NCBI RefSeq assembly: GCF_013167895.1
Contig: NZ_BLWC01000001.1
Span: forward strand, 3,720,001-3,784,000
Direction of reading: 5' to 3'
DNA from: Streptomyces fulvorobeus
GTDB taxonomy: Bacteria > Actinomycetota > Actinomycetes > Streptomycetales > Streptomycetaceae
DNA length: 64,000 nucleotides
In this document: piece after piece, positions 59,394 through 64,000 of the stretch
How the letters are laid out: every line of letters starts with the position of its first letter
Position numbering within the stretch: the first letter of the stretch is position 1
Notes under the pieces: model-generated
Told to the model about the DNA's origin: nothing
The model's input: only the letters and a program-made list of their open reading frames with translations
Databases searched by the model: none
Made by a program: the position numbers and the translations under genes

Positions 59394-60050
59394 TCAGTTC
59401 CCCGCGATGTCCTTCACCGCGACCGTCACCGGCACGTTTCCGGAGATGAGTTCCAGCGTGAGGCCCGCGCAGGCGGGGGTGTCCAGGATCTCCAGGAGCG
59501 TGGCCGCCACGTCGTCGCGCGGGACGGGGCCGCGGCCGGTCGAAGCGGCCAGCAGGATCAGGCCGGTGCCCGCGTCGTTGGTGAGCATGCCGGGACGCAG
59601 GATCGTCCAGTCCAGTGAGGGCCGGGAACGCACGTAGTCGTCGGCCGCGCCCTTGGCGCGCAGATAGACGTCGAACACCTCGTCGCCCGGATGGGCGGCG
59701 TCCGCGCCCATGGACGAGACCACCACGTACCGCCGCACCCCGGCCCGCTCCGCGGCGTCGGCGAAGAGCACGGCGGCTCCCCGGTCGACGGCGTCCTTGC
59801 GGGCGGTGCCGCTGTCCGGGCCCGCCCCGGCGGCGAAGACCACGGCGTCGGCGCCGCGCAGGACCTCCGCGGCCTCATCGACGGAAGCCGCTTCGAGATC
59901 GAGGACGACCGGTTCGGCCCCCGCCTCGCGGAGGTCGTCGGCCTGTCCGGGGTCGCGGATGACTCCGACCGCTTCGTCTCCGCGCGCAGCGAGCAGCCGC
60001 TCGAGCCGCAGCGCTATCTGACCATGTCCACCTGCGATGACTATGCGCAT
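59394..60050 (-). CDS. NAD(P)-binding SDR-like protein (YwnB/HSCARG type)
   Basis: A 218-residue Rossmann-fold protein. The nucleotide loop is MRIVIAGGHGQIALRLERLL; YVVVSSMGADAAHPGDEVFD and YLRAKGAADDYVRSRPSLDW with TILRPGMLTND are typical of atypical SDRs related to NAD(P)H-dependent sugar-epimerase-like proteins. ATG 60050 is the natural start. Substrate unknown. Confidence 0.9.
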   Translation of the reverse strand: MRIVIAGGHGQIALRLERLLAARGDEAVGVIRDPGQADDLREAGAEPVVLDLEAASVDEAAEVLRGADAVVFAAGAGPDSGTARKDAVDRGAAVLFADAAERAGVRRYVVVSSMGADAAHPGDEVFDVYLRAKGAADDYVRSRPSLDWTILRPGMLTNDAGTGLILLAASTGRGPVPRDDVAATLLEILDTPACAGLTLELISGNVPVTVAVKDIAGN

Positions 60051-60084
60051 GCGTCCGACCGTACGCCGCGCCGGGCGGACGTGC

Positions 60085-61440
60085 TCACGACCCGCGGGCG
60101 GGGCCCCTGCCGGGCCCGCCGTCCTGGCCGCGCGCACCACCCGCTGGAGGGCCCTTGTCGGCACGGCCCTGACGGGGGAGGTCGAGCGCGGCGACCGCCT
60201 CCGAGTCGCAGTACTCGCGCACCGCGCTCGTCCGCGCGACCACCCGGCCGCGGTGGATCACGATCCTGCTGTACGCGAGCGAGAGCACACCGGACATGCC
60301 TTCCCCGCGCACCGCGAGCAGTTCGGCGGGGAAGCCCGCCTCGACCCGCACCTCGGGCAGTCCCATGGCCGCCCTGGCGGTCGCGGAGACCGCCTGGTAG
60401 GCGTGGTCGGGGCGCATGCCGTGCTGGGAGGCCAGGAGGTAGGCGGCTTCGAGGGGGTCACCGCGGCCCACGGGGTTGGCGGCGTCCCGCAGGGCACCGC
60501 TGCCGGCGGCGACCCGGACCCCGGCGGCCCGCAGCAGCCGTACGGGTGCGGCGACCCGGCGCTCGGAGCCGGAACAGCCGCCCTGGGGGAGGCAGATGAC
60601 GCTCACTCCGGCGGCCGCCAGCTGGTCGGCGGCGCGGACCGCGGCGTCCAGGGGCAGTCGGGACAGGCCGCCGCAGGGGCCGAAGGAGACGCCTGGGCGC
60701 AGTCCGCCCGCCATGGCGGCGACCCGGGCCAGCCGGGCCGGGTCGTCACCGTCCGTGTGCAGATCGACGGGGCAGCCGTGTTCGGCGGCGATCCCCAGGA
60801 CCGCTTCGGCGTAACCGGCCGGGTCGGGGTCGGCGTCGGGGCAGCCGCCGACCACGCCCGCGCCCATATTCACGGCGTCGCGCAGCATGGCGAGGTTGTC
60901 GGCGCCCGCGACGCCGGTGAGCAGGCGGGGGACGGCGACGGGGGTGAGGTCGGCGAGCCCGTGCAGGGAGCGCCTGGCCTGGAGGACGGCTTCGAGCGGG
61001 GCGAGCCCGTGGACGTCCCCGACACGTACGTGGGAGCGCAGCGCGGTCGCGCCGTGGCCGACCTGGAGCAGGGCCGCCTCGGTGGCGCGGCGCTGGACGT
61101 CCTCGGCACGGTGGGAGGCAGGCCCCGCACCGCCCGGCCCGACGCCGTCCGCGGTGAACGCCGTATCGCTGTGCGCGTGGGGTTCGGCGGGCGCCGGGAG
61201 CAGCAGGTAGCCGCGCAGGTCCACGCGCGCGCCCCGGGCGGTCAGGCTGCCCGCGGTGCCGACGGCTTCGATACGGCCGCCGCTGAGCCGTACGTCCACG
61301 ACGCGGCCGTCGGTGAGCCTGGCGCCGCACAGCACGAGTGCCGCGTCGGGAGCGGCGGTGCCGGGGCCGCCCGGAGGGCCGGCCGTGTCGGCGCCGTCGG
61401 CCGCGCTGTCGTCGGGGTGCCGCGGCTGGCTGTCGGGCAT
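60085..61440 (-). CDS. Amidohydrolase family protein (cytosine-deaminase-like)
   Basis: A 451-residue metal-dependent hydrolase. The first metal pair is in PAEPHAHSDTAFTADG, and HGCPVDLHTDGDD and VAAGSGALRDAANPVGRGDP are later active-site segments in the order seen in cytosine deaminase. The HTDG replaces the more common HxDE. The N-terminal 30 and C-terminal 35 residues are low-complexity. Substrate unknown. Confidence 0.85.
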   Translation of the reverse strand: MPDSQPRHPDDSAADGADTAGPPGGPGTAAPDAALVLCGARLTDGRVVDVRLSGGRIEAVGTAGSLTARGARVDLRGYLLLPAPAEPHAHSDTAFTADGVGPGGAGPASHRAEDVQRRATEAALLQVGHGATALRSHVRVGDVHGLAPLEAVLQARRSLHGLADLTPVAVPRLLTGVAGADNLAMLRDAVNMGAGVVGGCPDADPDPAGYAEAVLGIAAEHGCPVDLHTDGDDPARLARVAAMAGGLRPGVSFGPCGGLSRLPLDAAVRAADQLAAAGVSVICLPQGGCSGSERRVAAPVRLLRAAGVRVAAGSGALRDAANPVGRGDPLEAAYLLASQHGMRPDHAYQAVSATARAAMGLPEVRVEAGFPAELLAVRGEGMSGVLSLAYSRIVIHRGRVVARTSAVREYCDSEAVAALDLPRQGRADKGPPAGGARGQDGGPGRGPARGS

Positions 61441-61777
61441 CGTGCTCCTGGGAGAAGGGTCAAGATCACTCGGAGTGGGTCGAGCCTAGGGCGGTGCTCG
61501 GCCCGCTTCGATGAGGAGCGGAATAGTCGTACCGGCGTGGCCCGCTGGGGCGCTCGGGGCCGGTGGTGCCGGGTGGGGCGCAGGTGCCGGTGAGCCGGTC
61601 CCGCACTGTCCGGCTCCGGCGGCGGGGCCTTGTCCGACATTCCGATCAAGAGCTTGTTCAAGGCCCTGGTCAGGGGCCTGATCAAGGGGTCGGAAGCGCG
61701 TCCCGCAGGCGCCGGGACGAGGGGTGCGGAAACGGATTTGGGGGACGGCGACAGACCGTGTAATGTCTTCATCGCTC

Positions 61778-61850
61778 GCCCCAATAGCTCAGTCGGTAGA
61801 GCGTCTCCATGGTAAGGAGAAGGTCTGCGGTTCGATTCCGCATTGGGGCT
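61778..61850 (+). tRNA. tRNA-Thr (GGT)
   Basis: A 73-nt cloverleaf. The acceptor pairs GCCCCAA with TTGGGGC; the anticodon GGT is at 61811-61813 in loop ATGGTAA; T loop TTCGATT. CCA is not encoded. Confidence 0.97.
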
Positions 61851-61895
61851 CTGGTGATCGGGAAACCCCGCTTCGGCGGGGAGACCCGTCATCAA

Positions 61896-61968
61896 AGCGG
61901 TGTAGCTCAGTCGGTAGAGCAAGCGGCTCATAATCGCTGTGTCACCGGTTCAAGTCCGGTCACCGCTA
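61896..61968 (+). tRNA. tRNA-Met (CAT), elongator type
   Basis: A 73-nt cloverleaf. The acceptor pairs AGCGGTG with CACCGCT; anticodon CAT at 61929-61931 in loop CTCATAA. It lacks the three G-C pairs of the initiator anticodon stem, so it is elongator Met. It lies 45 bases after tRNA-Thr and before rpmG. Confidence 0.95.
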
Positions 61969-62057
61969 CTTTTGGTAGCCGATTGTGGGGTCGGTCCTTC
62001 GATCGGCTACTCTTCTTTGCGTTCATCCGTCCATCCGTCCGTCCAAGGAGCACTCAC

Positions 62058-62222
62058 GTGGCTGCCACCGACGTCCGCCCGAAGATCACGCTGGCCTGCG
62101 TGGAGTGCAAGGAGCGGAACTACATCACCAAGAAGAACCGGCGTAACAACCCGGACCGTCTTGAGATGAAGAAGCACTGCCCGCGCTGCAAGTCGCACAC
62201 CGCGCACCGCGAAACCCGCTGA
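62058..62222 (+). CDS. rpmG: 50S ribosomal protein L33
   Basis: A 54-residue protein with both CxxC pairs, [10 protein letters not shown] and [15 protein letters not shown], so it is the zinc-binding (C+) form. AAGGAG lies 8 bases before GTG 62058. The tRNA-Thr-tRNA-Met-rpmG order is standard in Streptomyces. Confidence 0.97.
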   Translation: MAATDVRPKITLACVECKERNYITKKNRRNNPDRLEMKKHCPRCKSHTAHRETR

Positions 62223-62324
62223 ACAGGCTCGTACACGAGGCCGTCCCCATTGGGGCGGCCTCGTGTCGTTTGCGAGGGCTGCACTCCGGCCCATTCGTCT
62301 TTGACATCAGGAGGGAGCGAGGCC

Positions 62325-62779
62325 ATGGCGCTCGACCAGTCCTTCGTGGGACGGACCTATCCGCCCACCCCGCCGTACGAGGTCGGCCGGGAGAAGATCC
62401 GTGAGTTCGCCGAGGCGGTGGGTGACGCCAATCCCGCGTACACCGATCCGCGGGCGGCGGCCGCGCTCGGCCACGCCGATGTGATCGCCCCGCCGACGTT
62501 CGTGTTCTCCCTCACGTTCAAGGCGGCGGGGATGTCGTGAGGGACCCGCAGCTGGGCCTGGACTACAGCCGCGTGGTGCACGGGGACCAGAAGTTCGCGT
62601 ACGTGCGTCCGGTACGGGCGGGGGACCGGCTGACGGTCACCTCGACGATCGAGGGCATCAAGTCCCTCGCGGGCAACGACATCCTGGACATCCGCGGCGA
62701 GGTCCACGACGAGGCCGGCGAGCACGTGGTGACCGCCTGGATGAAGCTGGTGGCCCGAGCCGCCGAGGAGGCGTCATGA
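62325..62779 (+). pseudogene. MaoC-like dehydratase subunit (FAS1-like), frameshifted (probably intact in the organism)
   Basis: The N-terminal part is FVGRTYPPTPPYEVGREKIR, VIAPPTFVFSLTFKAAG; the C-terminal part, in the next frame, is LGLDYSRVVHGDQKFAYVRP and LDIRGEVHDEAGEHVVTAWM. One G missing from the run 62529-62532 explains the break; repaired length is about 151 residues. This is the HadA-type partner of the following MaoC protein, with which it would form a (3R)-hydroxyacyl dehydratase heterodimer. Confidence 0.88.
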
Positions 62780-63204
62780 CGGCGAAGGTCTCTTACGGCT
62801 CGGTCGAGGTCGGCACGGAACTGCCGGCCCAGTCCTTCCGAGTCACCCGGGCGACGCTGGTGCAGTACGCGGGTGCCTCCGGTGACTTCAACCCGATCCA
62901 CTGGAACGAGAAGTTCGCGCGTGAGGTCGGGCTCCCGGATGTGATCGCGCACGGCATGTTCACCATGGCCGAGGCGATCCGCGTGGTCACGGACTGGGCC
63001 GGCGACCCCGGAGCGGTCGTGGAGTACGGGGTGCGCTTCACCAAGCCGGTCGTCGTCCCGAACGACGACAAGGGCGCGCTTGTCGAGGTCGTCGGCAAGG
63101 TGGCCGCGCTGCTCGACGACAACCTGGTGCGGGTGGACCTGACGGCCATGAGCGACGGCAAGAAGGTGCTGGGCATGTCCCGCGCCGTGGTCCGGCTCGC
63201 CTGA
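62776..63204 (+). CDS. MaoC family (R)-hydratase (HadB-type)
   Basis: A 142-residue hot-dog protein with the hydratase motif YAGASGDFNPIHWNEKFARE (catalytic Asp and His) and GLPDVIAHGMFTMAEAIRVV. ATGA overlap with the preceding subunit supports a heterodimer. Acts on (3R)-hydroxyacyl thioesters in a fatty-acid-like pathway. Confidence 0.92.
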   Translation: MTAKVSYGSVEVGTELPAQSFRVTRATLVQYAGASGDFNPIHWNEKFAREVGLPDVIAHGMFTMAEAIRVVTDWAGDPGAVVEYGVRFTKPVVVPNDDKGALVEVVGKVAALLDDNLVRVDLTAMSDGKKVLGMSRAVVRLA

Positions 63205-63265
63205 TTCCGGTGACCGTGAGTAAGGGGCGTCTCTCCTGGAGGGGCGCCCCTTACCGCGCAGTCTC

Positions 63266-63559
63266 GTGACGTCCAGCGTCCGCAGCGGCGAACAGGGCAT
63301 CGCCTCGGGGGCGGACAACGCGCTGCGGGAGGTCGGCGGCGCGCTCGGAGTCGCCGTGCCCGCCTCCGTCTTCGCCGCCCGGGGCGGGTACGAGTCGCCC
63401 CAGGCGTTCTCGGAGGGAACCGTTCCCGCCCTCCGGATCGGCGCCGGGGCCGTGGCGCTCGCCGCACTCGTCGCCCTGATGATCCCCGTCCGCCGCGCGG
63501 CCGAGGCCCCGGCCCCGGGCCCCGAGGCGGCCGGTGACCGCACGCCCGTCGCCGTCTGA
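63266..63559 (+). pseudogene. MFS (DHA2-type) transporter, C-terminal remnant
   Basis: The reading frame gives SGEQGIASGADNALREVGGALGVAVPAS and a last membrane segment (VALAALVALMIPVRRAAEA), the end of a 14-helix drug transporter. Everything upstream of it is missing; rpmG-maoC sequence adjoins directly. It is too short to be functional. Confidence 0.75.
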
Positions 63560-63587
63560 CCGGCCCTTCCCCCGTACTCTTGTCCCC

Positions 63588-64000
63588 GTGCAGGAACTCC
63601 ACGACGCCCCCCTCGCCCCCCTGACCACCTTCCGGCTCGGCGGACCCGCCACCCGCCTCCTCACCGCCACCACCGACGCCGAGGTGGTCGAAGCCGTCCG
63701 CGAGGCCGACGCCGCTGCCACCCCGCTCCTGGTGATCGGCGGCGGCTCCAACCTGGTCATCGGCGACAAGGGCTTCGAGGGCACCGCCCTGCGCGTCGCG
63801 ACGAAGGGCTTCGCCCTGTCCGGTACGACGCTGGAGCTGGCCGCGGGCGAGATCTGGACCGACGCCGTCGCCCGCACGGTCGAGGCGGGCCTCGCGGGCA
63901 TCGAGTGCCTCGCCGGAATCCCGGGCTCCGCCGGTGCCACGCCGATCCAGAACGTCGGCGCCTACGGCCAGGAGGTCTCCTCCACCATCTCGGAGGTCAT
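63588..64000 (+). CDS. murB: UDP-N-acetylenolpyruvoylglucosamine reductase, 5' part
   Basis: The first 137 codons of MurB, the second enzyme of UDP-MurNAc synthesis. The FAD-binding segment is TTFRLGGPA with LLVIGGGSNLVIGDKGFEGT, then LAGIECLAGIPGSAGATPIQ and NVGAYGQEV. GTG 63588 begins VQELHDAPLAPLTTFRLGGP. The gene leaves the window at its right edge. Confidence 0.95.
   Translation, partial: MQELHDAPLAPLTTFRLGGPATRLLTATTDAEVVEAVREADAAATPLLVIGGGSNLVIGDKGFEGTALRVATKGFALSGTTLELAAGEIWTDAVARTVEAGLAGIECLAGIPGSAGATPIQNVGAYGQEVSSTISEV

Overview
The window is high-GC actinobacterial DNA, almost certainly from a Streptomyces. Coding bias is strongly G/C at third positions, GTG starts are common, and ATGA/GTGA overlaps couple neighbouring genes. 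The gene order (nuo, recQ, a 2-oxoacid:ferredoxin oxidoreductase, a second partial nuo set, htpX, tRNA-Tyr, rpmG, maoC, murB) resembles what I remember of the S. coelicolor chromosome core. No database was consulted; family names come from recognising motifs.

Layout. 1-5.9 kb: the end of a first complex I operon (nuoJ end, K, L, M, N). 6.0-24.3 kb: housekeeping and accessory core genes: recQ, fumarylacetoacetase, a polyprenyl diphosphate synthase, a LolA-like exported protein, a TetR regulator, HAD phosphatase, VOC protein, a CGNR zinc-finger remnant, RarD-type transporter, a SUMF1-family protein, korA/korB, and a response regulator with two paralogous histidine kinases that share a nearly identical 443-bp tract. 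24.4-34.5 kb: a second complex I set, nuoA-B-C-H-I-J-K-L-M-N, with no nuoD, E, F or G. 34.7-38.0 kb: htpX, a YccF protein, AlkB, methylguanine methyltransferase and YajQ.

38.2-59.3 kb: a 21-kb integrative and conjugative element (AICE, SLP1-like) inserted in the 3' half of tRNA-Tyr. It is bounded by 51-bp att repeats that differ at one base. Read inward from attL, the minus strand carries integrase, excisionase, a tandem TGCGTCA/TGACGCA array, an ATPase replication protein, a primase-polymerase, a small membrane protein, an FtsK-like DNA translocase (Tra), a long basic membrane protein, DUF3307, an RRQRL-type zinc protein, a DUF2637/SpdB-like coiled-coil protein and several small proteins. 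Two of the small genes are followed directly by 48-nt tRNA-like folds. A plus-strand GntR regulator with palindromic upstream sites and a GNAT acetyltransferase close the backbone.

The right 7.3 kb of the element is cargo of visibly lower GC. It is a mosaic delimited by two pairs of direct repeats (459 bp and about 77 bp). It contains a probable type IV, modification-dependent restriction nuclease (ScoMcrA-type SRA domain plus PD-(D/E)XK nuclease), a divergent two-gene small-protein operon, a 517-aa protein of unknown function, a secreted small protein, an orphan Imm32-like gene and a degenerate tRNA-Ser. The nuclease and its neighbours are the best candidate for an undescribed system here.

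59.3-64.0 kb: chromosome again, with an NAD(P)-binding protein, amidohydrolase, tRNA-Thr, tRNA-Met, rpmG, a MaoC-family pair, an MFS remnant and the start of murB.

Quality warning: at least nine single-base losses, all in G or C runs, break otherwise normal genes (near 11690, 11913, 13377, 15075, 20936, 23192, 34787, 48975 and 62530). A shared sequencing or assembly error is more likely than nine natural mutations.
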